Made by a program: the position numbers and the translations under genes. From assembly GCA_023461115.1 (NCBI GenBank), contig JAEWOA010000262.1:1-27529 (forward strand): 27,529 nt of DNA, given 5' to 3'. Under the pieces are notes generated by a model. That model did not search any database, was not told the DNA's origin, and saw nothing but the letters and a program-made list of their open reading frames with translations. The stretch's first letter is position 1. Each line of letters begins with the position of its first letter. The stretch is from Actinomycetes bacterium (lineage in GTDB: Bacteria > Actinomycetota > Actinomycetes > Actinomycetales > Cellulomonadaceae). Below are positions 1 to 7,446 of the stretch, piece by piece.

Positions 1-80
1 CCGCGGTGGTGCGCGGTCGGCGGCGCTGACCGCGGCGACCTGCGTGCGCGATCCCGCCCGCGGCGGCGGTGGCATGGCGA

Positions 81-106
81 AGCCCCGGCCTGTCGGGGCC
101 GGGGCT
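81..106 (-). terminator. Hairpin terminator downstream of bldC
   Basis: A perfect 10-bp inverted repeat (81-90 with 97-106) encloses a 6-base loop, 28 bases past the bldC stop. There is no clear U-tract on the minus strand, which is common for GC-rich actinobacterial terminators. It could also act on a plus-strand transcript entering from the left. Confidence 0.65.
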
Positions 107-133
107 CTCGTCCGCCGAGCGGATGAGCGCGGG

Positions 134-343
134 CTAACGCTCGGTCGCGCGCTGCTGGGGGACACCAGCGAGCAGCTCGCGGACCTCGGACTCCAAGTAG
201 CGACGATGGCCGCCGAGGGTCCGGATCGACGTGAGCTTGCCCGACTTCGCCCAGCGCGTCACGGTCTTGGGGTCGACCCGGAAGAGCGAGGCCACCTCGG
301 ACGGCGTGAGCAGGTTCTCGGTCGCGGCTTGCTTGGCGGTCAT
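134..343 (-). CDS. bldC: BldC-family MerR-like DNA-binding regulator
   Basis: This 69-aa protein is essentially a single winged-helix MerR-type DNA-binding domain. It begins with a short MTAKQAATEN lead, then the helix-turn-helix LLTPSEVASLFRVDPKTVTR (residues 11-30) and the wing GGHRRYLESEV (44-54). Length and sequence fit the BldC family, which has no effector domain and in Streptomyces binds DNA cooperatively to time development. In a non-sporulating relative its targets are unknown. The start at 343 is supported by an AGGAGG ribosome site six bases upstream. The frame stays open further upstream, but that part has no family resemblance. It is transcribed divergently from the DUF3073 gene, a neighbourhood shared with other actinobacteria (purF-purM-DUF3073-bldC). 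Confidence 0.93.
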   Translation of the reverse strand: MTAKQAATENLLTPSEVASLFRVDPKTVTRWAKSGKLTSIRTLGGHRRYLESEVRELLAGVPQQRATER

Positions 344-774
344 ATGGCGCCTCCTGGCGGGCGTGGGCGGAACGGCCGGCGGACCGGCCCGGCCACCCGG
401 GTGGGACTTTCGTACGGTCGTCCGAAAGTTCGGGCGACCGCGCTCTCTAGCATGAACGAACGGCGTAAACAGCGCATTCCGGGACACGAAATCATCACGA
501 ATCGTGTCACACCACCCCCAGTAGCGACGAACCCGCAGGCTGCGGGCGGGGCCGAGGCCCCAGTCGCCACACTCAGGGTAAACGCGACATACCGGACCGC
601 GTGCGATCACGGCCCGCGAGTCTCGGATCGGGGTGACACGCGTCGCGTTCCGCTGAGTGGCCGGAATAGCCGGGGAGCATGTACCGTTGCGGCACGAAGA
701 GACGATTCAGCACCCCGGGGCCGCACGTGTACGCACGGTGCCGCCCCGCATCCACGTAAGAGGGGGTCGATGCC
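344..774. other. Divergent intergenic region between bldC and the DUF3073 gene
   Basis: This 431-base region must carry the promoters of both flanking genes. It is less GC-rich than the coding sequence, particularly around 455-510. I see the bldC ribosome site (350-355), an inverted repeat at 406-429 and a good ribosome site for the DUF3073 gene (about 758-766). I could not assign -35/-10 pairs with confidence. Open frames here lack family resemblance or codon-position bias that I can recognise. Confidence 0.6.
406..429. promoter_or_regulatory. Inverted repeat ACTTTCG-N10-CGAAAGT upstream of bldC
   Basis: Perfect 7-bp arms at 406-412 and 423-429 are separated by 10 bases, so the half-site centres lie about 17 bp apart, a spacing suited to a dimeric DNA-binding protein. 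It lies 63-86 bases upstream of the bldC start, in the leader or promoter. The binding protein is unknown. It does not look like a terminator because the arms are short and no T-run follows. Confidence 0.4.
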
Positions 775-975
775 ATGGGGCGCGGCCGTCAGAAGGCGAA
801 GCAGACGAAGGTGGCCCGGGAGCTGAAGTACTTCAGCCCTGAGACCAACTACCGCGCTCTGGAGCGCGAGCTCACGTCGCACAGCCACAACGACCTCGAC
901 CGGCGCCCGAGCGCGTCCGTCGACACCGATGACGACGAGGACGACTACGGTCGCTGGCTCGACGACGAGCGCTGA
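775..975 (+). CDS. DUF3073 family protein
   Basis: This 66-aa acidic protein has a basic start (MGRGRQKAKQTKVARELKYF) followed by a Y-x-x-LERELT helix and a C-terminal tail rich in Asp/Glu (TDDDEDDYGRWLDDE). That layout is typical of the DUF3073 family, small actinobacterial proteins of unknown function. The start is supported by a strong purine-rich ribosome site (AAGAGGGGG) about eight bases upstream. It sits between bldC and purM and points toward purM, as in other actinobacteria. A hairpin terminator follows directly. Confidence 0.9.
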   Translation: MGRGRQKAKQTKVARELKYFSPETNYRALERELTSHSHNDLDRRPSASVDTDDDEDDYGRWLDDER

Positions 976-980
976 CGATT

Positions 981-1013
981 GAGGCGGCGGGGGCCTTCCG
1001 GCCCCGCCGCCTC
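981..1013. terminator. Strong hairpin terminator after the DUF3073 gene
   Basis: Left arm 981-995 and right arm 1000-1013 pair over 14 bp with one bulged G around a TTCC loop. It begins five bases after the DUF3073 stop. It also lies downstream of the convergent purM gene, so it may terminate both. Confidence 0.8.
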
Positions 1014-1022
1014 GTCATGCGC

Positions 1023-1070
1023 CGAAGCGTCGTCGAGCGCCCGAAGCGTCGCCACGCGCCCGAAGCGTCG
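1023..1070. repeat. Three-copy 19-bp-period tandem repeat
   Basis: CGAAGCGTCG occurs at 1023-1032, 1042-1051 and 1061-1070, an exact 19-bp period, with partly conserved GCGCC(C) ahead of each copy. It lies in the convergent gap between the DUF3073 terminator and the purM stop. No function is evident. Confidence 0.75.
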
Positions 1071-1112
1071 TCGCACGCCCTGCTCGTCGCCACGCGTCGG
1101 GCGCCGGCCGCG

Positions 1113-2288
1113 CTAGACGCGGTACGAGCCCGTCAGCTGGACCGCGCCGCCGTGGACGCCCTTGGTCCCCGCGACGAAGCCCGGCGCGCCCGGCACGTCG
1201 CGCTCGAGGTCGGCGTCGCGCACGACGCCGAGCTCCCACGCCGGCAGCCCCAACTCGGCGGCGTGCGCGAGCACACCGTCGACCGCGTCCGCCGCCACCA
1301 CTGCCACCATGCCGACGCCGAGATTCAGCGTGCCCTCGAGGTCGGTCCACGGCACCTGGCCCAGCGACTGCACCACTGAGAACACCGGCGGCAGCGTCCA
1401 GCCGCCCCGGTCCACGTCCGCCACCAGGCCCGCGGGCAGGATCCGCGCGACGTTGGCCGCGAGCCCGCCGCCGGTCACGTGGCTGAACGCGTGCAAGCCG
1501 GCCACACCCGCCCGCCGCGAGAGCGCCAGGCAGTCCGCGGCGTACACGCGCGTCGGCTCCAACAGCTCCTCGCCCAGCGACCGCCCGAACTCCGCGACGT
1601 GCCGGTCCAGGGCCCAACCGGCCTGGCCGACGACCGCGCGCACCAGCGAGTAGCCGTTGGAGTGCAGCCCCGACGAGCCGAGCGCCACCAGCACGTCCCC
1701 GGCGCGCACCCGCTCCGGGCCCAGCAGCTCGTCCGCCTCGACGACACCCGTCGCGGCGCCGGCCACGTCGTACTCGTCGGGCTCCAGCAGGCCCGGGTGC
1801 TCCGCGGTCTCGCCGCCGACGAGCGCGGCGCCCGCGACCTGGCACGCCGCCGCGATGCCCCGCACGATGTCCGCGATGCGCTCGGGCACCACGCGTCCGG
1901 TCGCGATGTAGTCCGTCATGAACAGCGGCTCGGCGCCCACGACGACGATGTCGTCGATCACCATGCCCACCAGGTCGAACCCGATGGTGTGGTGGATGTC
2001 CAGCGCCTGCGCGATCGCGACCTTGGTGCCGACGCCGTCGGTCGACGTCGCGAGCAGCGGACGCCGGAAGCGCGTGAGCGCGGTCGCGTCGTAGAGGCCC
2101 GCGAACCCGCCGACCCCGCCGAGCACCTGGGGGCCGTGCGTCGCGCGCACCGCTTCCTTCATGAGCTCGACGGCCTTGTCGCCCGCCTCGGTGTCGACTC
2201 CGGCGGACGCGTAGGTGATGGGCCCGTTGGCCACAGGTGCTCCCTGGTGGTGGGGGTCGGTCGAGCGGTCGGTCATGGGGTCGGTCAT
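1113..2288 (-). CDS. purM: Phosphoribosylformylglycinamidine cyclo-ligase (AIR synthetase)
   Basis: PurM closes the imidazole ring, converting FGAM plus ATP to AIR in cytosolic purine synthesis. Family hallmarks are ITYASAGVDTEAGDKAVELM, the ATP-site glycine motif STDGVGTK (about 82-89), DDIVVVGAEPLFMTDYIATG, GGETAEHPG and SGLHSNGYSLVR, then the C-terminal AIRS_C domain with HVTGGGLAANV. The ATG at 2288 overlaps the purF stop by four bases (ATGA), suggesting translational coupling, and gives 391 aa. An alternative GTG at 2234 (373 aa, closer to usual family length) has a better ribosome site (AGGGAG, 2241-2246), so the true start may be there. Function is near certain; the start is not. Confidence 0.95.
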   Translation of the reverse strand: MTDPMTDRSTDPHHQGAPVANGPITYASAGVDTEAGDKAVELMKEAVRATHGPQVLGGVGGFAGLYDATALTRFRRPLLATSTDGVGTKVAIAQALDIHHTIGFDLVGMVIDDIVVVGAEPLFMTDYIATGRVVPERIADIVRGIAAACQVAGAALVGGETAEHPGLLEPDEYDVAGAATGVVEADELLGPERVRAGDVLVALGSSGLHSNGYSLVRAVVGQAGWALDRHVAEFGRSLGEELLEPTRVYAADCLALSRRAGVAGLHAFSHVTGGGLAANVARILPAGLVADVDRGGWTLPPVFSVVQSLGQVPWTDLEGTLNLGVGMVAVVAADAVDGVLAHAAELGLPAWELGVVRDADLERDVPGAPGFVAGTKGVHGGAVQLTGSYRV

Positions 2289-3853
2289 GGGTGGTTGAGC
2301 GCGGACGCGCCGCCGACGCCCGGGAGGATCGACACCAGGCCGTCCTCGGGCGCGCCCAGCGGCAGCTCGTTCTGCTCGAGCAGGTGCTTGCCCAGGCGGT
2401 CCGCCGGGGGCAGCTCGATCGGGTACTGGCCGGAGAAGCATGCGGTGCACAGCTGCGCGGCGGGCTGCTCGGTCGCCGCGACCATGCCCTCCTCGGAGAT
2501 GTAGCCGAGCGAGTCGGCGCCCAGCGACGACCCGATCTCGTCGACCGCGAGCCCGTTGGCGATCAGCTCCGCGCGGGACGCGAAGTCGATGCCGTAGAAG
2601 CACGGCCACTTCACCGGAGGCGACGAGATGCGGATGTGCACCTCGGCGGCGCCCGCCTCCCGGAGCATGCGCACGAGCGCACGCTGGGTGTTGCCGCGCA
2701 CGATCGAGTCGTCGACGACCACGAGCCGCTTGCCCCGGATCACCTCGCGCAGCGGGTTGAGCTTCAGGCGGATGCCGAGCTGCCGCAGCGTCTGCGACGG
2801 CTGGATGAACGTCCGCCCGACGTACGCGTTCTTGGTCAGGCCCTGCCCGAACGGGATGCCGGACTCCTGCGCATAGCCGACGGCCGCTGGCGTGCCGGAC
2901 TCCGGCACCGGGATGACGAGGTCCGCCTCCACGGGGTGCTCGCGCGCGAGCTGCTTGCCCATCTCGACGCGCGCCGCGTGCACCGACCGGCCCGCGATCG
3001 ACGTGTCCGGCCGGGCCAGGTACACGTACTCGAACACGCAGCCCGCTCGGGGCTGGCCGGCCGCGAACTTCGTCGAGCGCAGGCCGTCCGCGTCGATCGC
3101 GATGAGCTCGCCCGGCTCGACCTCACGCACGAAGCTGGCGCCGACGATGTCCAGCGCGGGCGTCTCGGACGCCACCACCCAGCCGCGCTCGAGGCGGCCG
3201 AGCACCAGCGGCCGGACGCCCTGGGGGTCCCGGGCCGCGTACAGCGTGCGCTCGTCCATGAACACCAGGCAGAACGCGCCGCGCAGGCGCGGCAGCACCT
3301 CGAGCGCCGTGGCCTCGAGCGTGTGGTCCGGGTCCCCCGCGAGCAGCGCCGTCACCAGCGCGGTGTCGGTGGTGTTGCCGCGCGCGAGCTCGCCGCGCCG
3401 CTGGCTGCCGTAGCGCTCCGCGACGAGGTCGACGAGCTCCGCGGTGTTGGTCAGGTTGCCGTTGTGGCCGAGCGCGACCGTTCCGGACGCCGTGGCGCCG
3501 AGCGTGGGCTGGGCGTTCTCCCACGTGCTCGCGCCCGTCGTCGAGTAGCGCGTGTGGCCGATCGCGAGGTGGCCCTGCAGCGCGTTCAGCGCGGTCTCGT
3601 CGAACACCTGCGAGACCAGCCCCATGTCTTTGTAGACCAGGAGCTGGCTGCCGTTGCTCGTCGCGATGCCCGCGGACTCCTGGCCGCGGTGCTGCAAGGC
3701 GTAGAGCCCGAAGTAGGTGAGCTTGGCGACCTCTTCCCCCGGAGCCCAGACACCGAAGACGCCACAGGCGTCCTGGGGGCCTTTCTCGCCGGGGAGGAGA
3801 TCGTGGTTCAGTCGACCGTCTGCGCGGGGGGCCACGCGCCTATGGTCGCACAC
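2285..3853 (-). CDS. purF: Amidophosphoribosyltransferase
   Basis: PurF makes phosphoribosylamine from PRPP and glutamine, the first committed step of purine synthesis. It has an N-terminal Ntn-hydrolase glutaminase with nucleophile Cys30 (DACGVFG), exposed after propeptide removal, then a phosphoribosyltransferase domain with the PRPP loop RLVVVDDSIVRGNT (about 376-389). Cys272, Cys418, Cys469 and Cys472 fall where the Bacillus-type enzyme binds its 4Fe-4S cluster, so this is the oxygen-sensitive, propeptide-bearing class. The frame's first start is a GTG at 3853 without a visible ribosome site; GTG at 3835 is equally possible. It overlaps purM by four bases, so the two are surely one operon. 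Confidence 0.96.
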   Translation of the reverse strand: MCDHRRVAPRADGRLNHDLLPGEKGPQDACGVFGVWAPGEEVAKLTYFGLYALQHRGQESAGIATSNGSQLLVYKDMGLVSQVFDETALNALQGHLAIGHTRYSTTGASTWENAQPTLGATASGTVALGHNGNLTNTAELVDLVAERYGSQRRGELARGNTTDTALVTALLAGDPDHTLEATALEVLPRLRGAFCLVFMDERTLYAARDPQGVRPLVLGRLERGWVVASETPALDIVGASFVREVEPGELIAIDADGLRSTKFAAGQPRAGCVFEYVYLARPDTSIAGRSVHAARVEMGKQLAREHPVEADLVIPVPESGTPAAVGYAQESGIPFGQGLTKNAYVGRTFIQPSQTLRQLGIRLKLNPLREVIRGKRLVVVDDSIVRGNTQRALVRMLREAGAAEVHIRISSPPVKWPCFYGIDFASRAELIANGLAVDEIGSSLGADSLGYISEEGMVAATEQPAAQLCTACFSGQYPIELPPADRLGKHLLEQNELPLGAPEDGLVSILPGVGGASALNHP

Positions 3854-3907
3854 GTCACAGTGAGCCCGACGCCCGCGTCCGAGCCCGCACGGCCGCGGCG
3901 CGACGAG

Positions 3908-4297
3908 CTAACGCCGGCGCAGCGGGTCCCGGCTGCGCCGGTCCGCCCACACCGCGAGCGCGCCGCCGACGAACCCGCCGACGACAGCCCCGGTGACGCC
4001 CATGACCACGTTGACCGTGCCCTGGCCGTCCAGGAACGAGATGAACCCCTGGCCCGCCGGCACGTCCGTGGGCAGGGGGCCGGCGCCGTCCGAGCCGAGC
4101 GTCACGAGCACCGCGAGCAGCACGCCGACGACGATGCCCAGCACCGCGCCGACCCCGATGAACACGCTGAACTTCGGCGCCCGGCGGACGGTCGCGGGCG
4201 CGGCGATGCGCTCGAGCTCGGCCTCCGAGGGGACGGGCTGCTCGTCGGCGTTCACGTCAGGCTGCGCCTGGGGGCGGTTCTCGTCGGGAATGGACAC
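3908..4297 (-). CDS. Small two-helix membrane protein of unknown function
   Basis: This 129-aa protein has an acidic, Pro/Gln-rich N-terminal tail (residues 1-40), a first transmembrane segment at about 43-67 (SVFIGVGAVLGIVVGVLLAV), a short polar loop and a second segment at about 94-117 that is rich in Gly and Val. It ends in a basic tail (ADRRSRDPLRRR) that should be cytoplasmic. The GTG start at 4297 is chosen because residues from there look native, whereas the upstream extension is Arg/Pro-rich. I do not recognise a domain family. It lies 54 bases upstream of purF on the same strand and may be co-transcribed, but nothing links it to purine synthesis. Confidence 0.72.
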   Translation of the reverse strand: MSIPDENRPQAQPDVNADEQPVPSEAELERIAAPATVRRAPKFSVFIGVGAVLGIVVGVLLAVLVTLGSDGAGPLPTDVPAGQGFISFLDGQGTVNVVMGVTGAVVGGFVGGALAVWADRRSRDPLRRR

Positions 4298-4344
4298 CCC
4301 GCGATGGTAGGTCGTCGCGCGGGGGCGCCGTGCCCACGGCCGGC

Positions 4345-4722
4345 TCAGGCCCGGTCGCGCGCGGCCTGCAACGGCAGCCACGCGGACAGGTCGGCGCGCT
4401 CGCCCGACGCTCGCACGCGGCCGTCGTCGAGCGCGTCCTGCCAGGTCAGCGCGCCGGTGGCGAGTTCCAGCCAGGTCTGCGAGTCGAGCTCGACGACGTT
4501 GGGCGGCGTGCCACGGGTGTGACGAGGACCCCGCACCGCCTGCACGGCGCCGTCGGGCGGCACGCGGACCTCGACCGAGTTCCCGGGCGCGACGTCAGCC
4601 AGCTCCTCGAGCAGGAACCGCACAGCCGCGCGCCGGGCGGCGACGGGCACGGCCGCGGGGTCGGAACGCCACACCGCGAGCGCGGCGCGCCCCTGGTCGG
4701 GCGGGGTACGACGAGGTGGCAC
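4345..4722 (-). CDS. Sterol-carrier-fold family protein
   Basis: This 125-aa protein resembles the bacterial SCP-like family found beside purF in many actinobacteria. Matching stretches are AAVRFLLEELADVAPGNSVE, VRVPPDGAVQAVRGPRHTRG, TPPNVVELDSQTWLELATG and the ending ADLSAWLP. The fold is thought to bind hydrophobic ligands, but its role is not established. The GTG at 4722 is the chosen start because GGGAGG lies eight bases upstream. A GTG at 4773 would add 17 residues and lacks a ribosome site. It sits between rsgA (60-base gap) and the small membrane-protein gene on one strand. Confidence 0.82.
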   Translation of the reverse strand: MPPRRTPPDQGRAALAVWRSDPAAVPVAARRAAVRFLLEELADVAPGNSVEVRVPPDGAVQAVRGPRHTRGTPPNVVELDSQTWLELATGALTWQDALDDGRVRASGERADLSAWLPLQAARDRA

Positions 4723-4782
4723 CCGCCCATCCTCCCCCACCCGGGGCGAGTCCTCCCCTGGATGTGCGGTCACGGGCGGGGG

Positions 4783-5814
4783 TCACCGGCTGAGCCCGGG
4801 GCCGCGCACCTGCTGCCGGTGGTCCTGCGTGATCCGCTTCCAGCGCGCCTTCTCCTGCGCCGCGGCGCGCGCGTCCGTGCGGCGCTCCTGGTACGCGGCC
4901 TCACGTTCCAGCTTGCGCCAGCTCGCGAGCCGGCGCTCCGAGAGCTCACCCGCCTCGAGCGCCGCGCGCACCGCGCACCCCGGCTCGCGCGCGTGGCCGC
5001 AGTCGCGGAACCGGCAGCGCTCCGCGAGCTCGACGACGTCGGCGAACGTCGTGCCGAGCGCGTCCGCGTCGGCGACCAAGCCGATGCCACGCAGGCCCGG
5101 TGTGTCGATCAGGAAGGCGCCGTCGCGCAGCGGGATCAGCTCGCGGTGCGTGGTCGTGTGCCGGCCGCGGCCGTCGTGCTCGCGGCGCTCGCCGGTCGCC
5201 ATGACCTCGGCCCCGGCGAGCGCGTTGACGAGCGTGGACTTGCCGGCGCCGGACGGCCCGACGACGACGAGCGTGACCCCGGGCGCCACATGCCTGCGGA
5301 CCTCGTCGAGCCCGGTGCCCGCCACCACGCTCACGGCGTGGACGTCGACCGCGAGCGCGACGGCCGCGACGTCCGCGGCCATGCCCGCCGGGTCCGGCAC
5401 CAGGTCCGCCTTGGTGAGCACGACCACCGGCTGCGCGCCCGAGCGCCACGCGAGCGTCAGGAGCCGCTCGACGCGGCCCAGGTCCGGCTCGGGGTCCAGG
5501 TGCTCGACGACGAGCACGACGTCGACGTTCGCCGCGAGCGCCTGCACCCGGGACGTGCGGCCCGCGGTGTCGCGGACCAGGGCCGTGCGGCGCGGCTGGA
5601 GGCGCGCGGCGCCCTCGTCGTCGATTGTGAGCCAGTCCCCGACGGTCGGGGCATCCCGGCCGCCCTCGTCGTCGACGGGCAACAACCCGTCCCGGTCCAC
5701 GACGACCCGGACGGGCACACCCGGGTGCTCGGAGGCCTCGTCGACAAGCCCGCCGTCGGGCACCGCGAGGACCGCGCCCTTGTCGGCGCGCACCACCCTC
5801 AGCAACCCGGCCAT
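4783..5814 (-). CDS. rsgA: Ribosome small-subunit-dependent GTPase A
   Basis: RsgA is a circularly permuted GTPase that helps late 30S subunit maturation. Features in order are an OB-fold N-terminus (through about residue 80, with GDWLTID), G4 motif TKAD (134-137), P-loop GPSGAGKST (186-194), the Thr-rich switch RHTTTHRE (about 218-225), G3 motif DTPG (237-240) and a zinc-binding segment with Cys267, Cys272, His274 and Cys280. G4 preceding G1 is diagnostic of this family. Length (343 aa) is normal and the ATG at 5814 begins the conserved region cleanly, though its ribosome site is weak. Confidence 0.95.
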   Translation of the reverse strand: MAGLLRVVRADKGAVLAVPDGGLVDEASEHPGVPVRVVVDRDGLLPVDDEGGRDAPTVGDWLTIDDEGAARLQPRRTALVRDTAGRTSRVQALAANVDVVLVVEHLDPEPDLGRVERLLTLAWRSGAQPVVVLTKADLVPDPAGMAADVAAVALAVDVHAVSVVAGTGLDEVRRHVAPGVTLVVVGPSGAGKSTLVNALAGAEVMATGERREHDGRGRHTTTHRELIPLRDGAFLIDTPGLRGIGLVADADALGTTFADVVELAERCRFRDCGHAREPGCAVRAALEAGELSERRLASWRKLEREAAYQERRTDARAAAQEKARWKRITQDHRQQVRGPGLSR

Positions 5815-5859
5815 GCCACCGAAGGTAGGCCGGGGAACAGCAGGTGGACACCCAATAAA

Positions 5860-5906
5860 GCCGCGAGCGCGCGCTCCAGTCCGGGACTGGCGCGCGCGCT
5901 CGCGGC
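5860..5906 (-). terminator. Rho-independent terminator of gdhA
   Basis: A 15-bp perfect stem (5860-5874 with 5892-5906) continues after one mismatch into a 6-bp stem (5876-5881 with 5885-5890) with a 3-base loop. On the minus strand it is followed directly by CTTTATT, a U-rich tract unusual for this GC content. It lies 15 bases past the gdhA stop and separates gdhA from rsgA transcriptionally. Confidence 0.9.
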
Positions 5907-5920
5907 GGGAGAGAGGTGGG

Positions 5921-7258
5921 TCAGATGACGCCGAGGCTCAGCATCGCGTCGGCGACCTTGATGAAGCCCGCCACGTTGGCGCCGACCACGTAGTTGCCCG
6001 GCGCGTCGTACTCGTCGGCCGTGGTCAGGCAGCGGTCGTGGATGCTGCGCATGATCTGCGCGAGGCGATCCTCGGTGTACTCGAACGTCCAGGAGTCGCG
6101 GCTCGCGTTCTGCTGCATCTCCAGTGCCGAGGTGGCCACGCCGCCCGCGTTCGCGGCCTTGCCGGGCGCGAACAGCACACCCGCGTCCTGCAGGAGCGCG
6201 ACGGCCTTGGGGGTCGTGGGCATGTTGGCGCCCTCAGCGACCGCGAGCACGCCCGAGTCGATCAGCGCGCGCGCGTCGTCGTCGTCCAGCTCGTTCTGCG
6301 TCGCGCACGGCAGGGCGACGTCGCCGCCGAGCTGCCACACGCGCGCGCCCGCGACGTAGCGTGCGCTGTCCCGACGCTCGGCGTACGCCGAGACCGACAG
6401 CCGCTCGACCTCACGGACCTGCTTGAGCAGGCTCAGGTCGATGCCCTTCTCGTCGTGCACGAAGCCGGTGGAGTCGGAGCAGCCGACCACGTTCGCGCCG
6501 AGCTGCTGCGCCTTCTCGATCGCGTAGATCGCGACGTTGCCCGAGCCCGACACCAGCACGCGCTTGCCGTCGAAGTCCTCGCCGCGCGTCTTGAGCATCT
6601 GCTCGGCGAACAGGACCGTGCCGTACCCGGTGGCCTCGGTGCGCACGAGCGAGCCACCCCACGTCAAGCCCTTGCCCGTGAGGACGCCCGCCTCCCAGCG
6701 GTTGGTGATCCGCTTGTACTGGCCGAAGAGGTAGCCGATCTCGCGGCCGCCCACGCCGATGTCGCCCGCCGGGACGTCGGTGTGCTCGCCCAGGTGGCGG
6801 TACAGCTCGGTCATGAACGACTGGCAGAAGCGCATGACCTCACCCGCGGACTTGCCGCGCGGGTCGAAGTCCGAGCCGCCCTTGCCGCCGCCGATCGGCA
6901 TGCCCGTCAGCGCGTTCTTGAAGACCTGCTCGAAGCCCAGGAACTTGACGATGCCCAGGTACACCGAGGGGTGGAACCGCAGGCCGCCCTTGAACGGGCC
7001 GAGCGCCGAGTTGTACTCGACGCGGAATCCGCGGTTGATCTGCACGCGGCCCGCGTCGTCCACCCACGGCACCCGGAAGATGATCTGGCGCTCGGGCTCG
7101 CACAGGCGCTCGAGCACCGCGGCGTCCACGTAGTGGGGGTTCTTGCGCATGACCGGCTCGAGGCTGTCGAACACCTCGTGGACCGCCTGGTGGAACTCGC
7201 GCTCACCGGGGTTGCGGCGCAGCACCTGCTGCAGGACGTCGTCGAGCTGGGTGGACAT
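5921..7258 (-). CDS. gdhA: NADP-specific glutamate dehydrogenase
   Basis: The enzyme reductively aminates 2-oxoglutarate to glutamate, an ammonium assimilation step that also feeds glutamine-dependent purine synthesis. At 445 aa it matches the hexameric bacterial NADP class. Visible motifs are the substrate region GPFKGGLRFHPSV, catalytic Lys126 in PIGGGKGG, Asp166 in PAGDIGVGGREIG, and the Rossmann turn GSGNVA (238-243) of the cofactor domain. The ATG at 7258 has a GAGGAG ribosome site about nine bases upstream. A strong terminator follows it and about 190 bases separate it from purL, so it is probably a single-gene unit. Confidence 0.96.
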   Translation of the reverse strand: MSTQLDDVLQQVLRRNPGEREFHQAVHEVFDSLEPVMRKNPHYVDAAVLERLCEPERQIIFRVPWVDDAGRVQINRGFRVEYNSALGPFKGGLRFHPSVYLGIVKFLGFEQVFKNALTGMPIGGGKGGSDFDPRGKSAGEVMRFCQSFMTELYRHLGEHTDVPAGDIGVGGREIGYLFGQYKRITNRWEAGVLTGKGLTWGGSLVRTEATGYGTVLFAEQMLKTRGEDFDGKRVLVSGSGNVAIYAIEKAQQLGANVVGCSDSTGFVHDEKGIDLSLLKQVREVERLSVSAYAERRDSARYVAGARVWQLGGDVALPCATQNELDDDDARALIDSGVLAVAEGANMPTTPKAVALLQDAGVLFAPGKAANAGGVATSALEMQQNASRDSWTFEYTEDRLAQIMRSIHDRCLTTADEYDAPGNYVVGANVAGFIKVADAMLSLGVI

Positions 7259-7315
7259 CTAGGCGGGCTCCTCGTGCGCACGTATACGGACCGCTCCTAG
7301 GGTCCCGCGGAACGC

Positions 7316-7399
7316 CCCAGGAAACCTGGGACGATCGACCCCGCTGCTCCAGGGCCCGCCGAGCAGGGACGAGTTTACGAATCCACGGGCCAGCCGTGG
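7316..7399. other. Two short hairpins in the purL-gdhA gap
   Basis: CCCAGG-AAA-CCTGGG occupies 7316-7330, and a 6-bp stem CCACGG/CCGTGG with a 5-base loop occupies 7383-7399. The second lies 48 bases past the purL stop and could be its terminator, though it lacks a U-tract. The first would lie in the gdhA promoter or leader and could be an operator. Both assignments are tentative. Confidence 0.35.
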
Positions 7400-7446
7400 C
7401 ATGCGTCCGAGGATTGAACGACGCCCGGTTGACCGGCCCCGACTCG

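Noticed and set aside
1..133. Coding sequence at the left edge of the window
   Set aside because: Open frames exist, but no start, domain or homology supports any of them; only the bldC terminator hairpin can be assigned.
2237..4522. Long plus-strand open frame (761 codons) opposite purF
   Set aside because: It is antisense to well-supported purF and purM, is extremely rich in Arg, Ala and Gly with no domain, and is expected from high third-position GC.
7300..7335. Possible GlnR-like nitrogen-control site upstream of gdhA (GGAAC and GGAAAC elements)
   Set aside because: The spacing and first element do not fit the GTnAC-N6-GAAAC pattern, and one partial match in a GC-rich leader is not enough.
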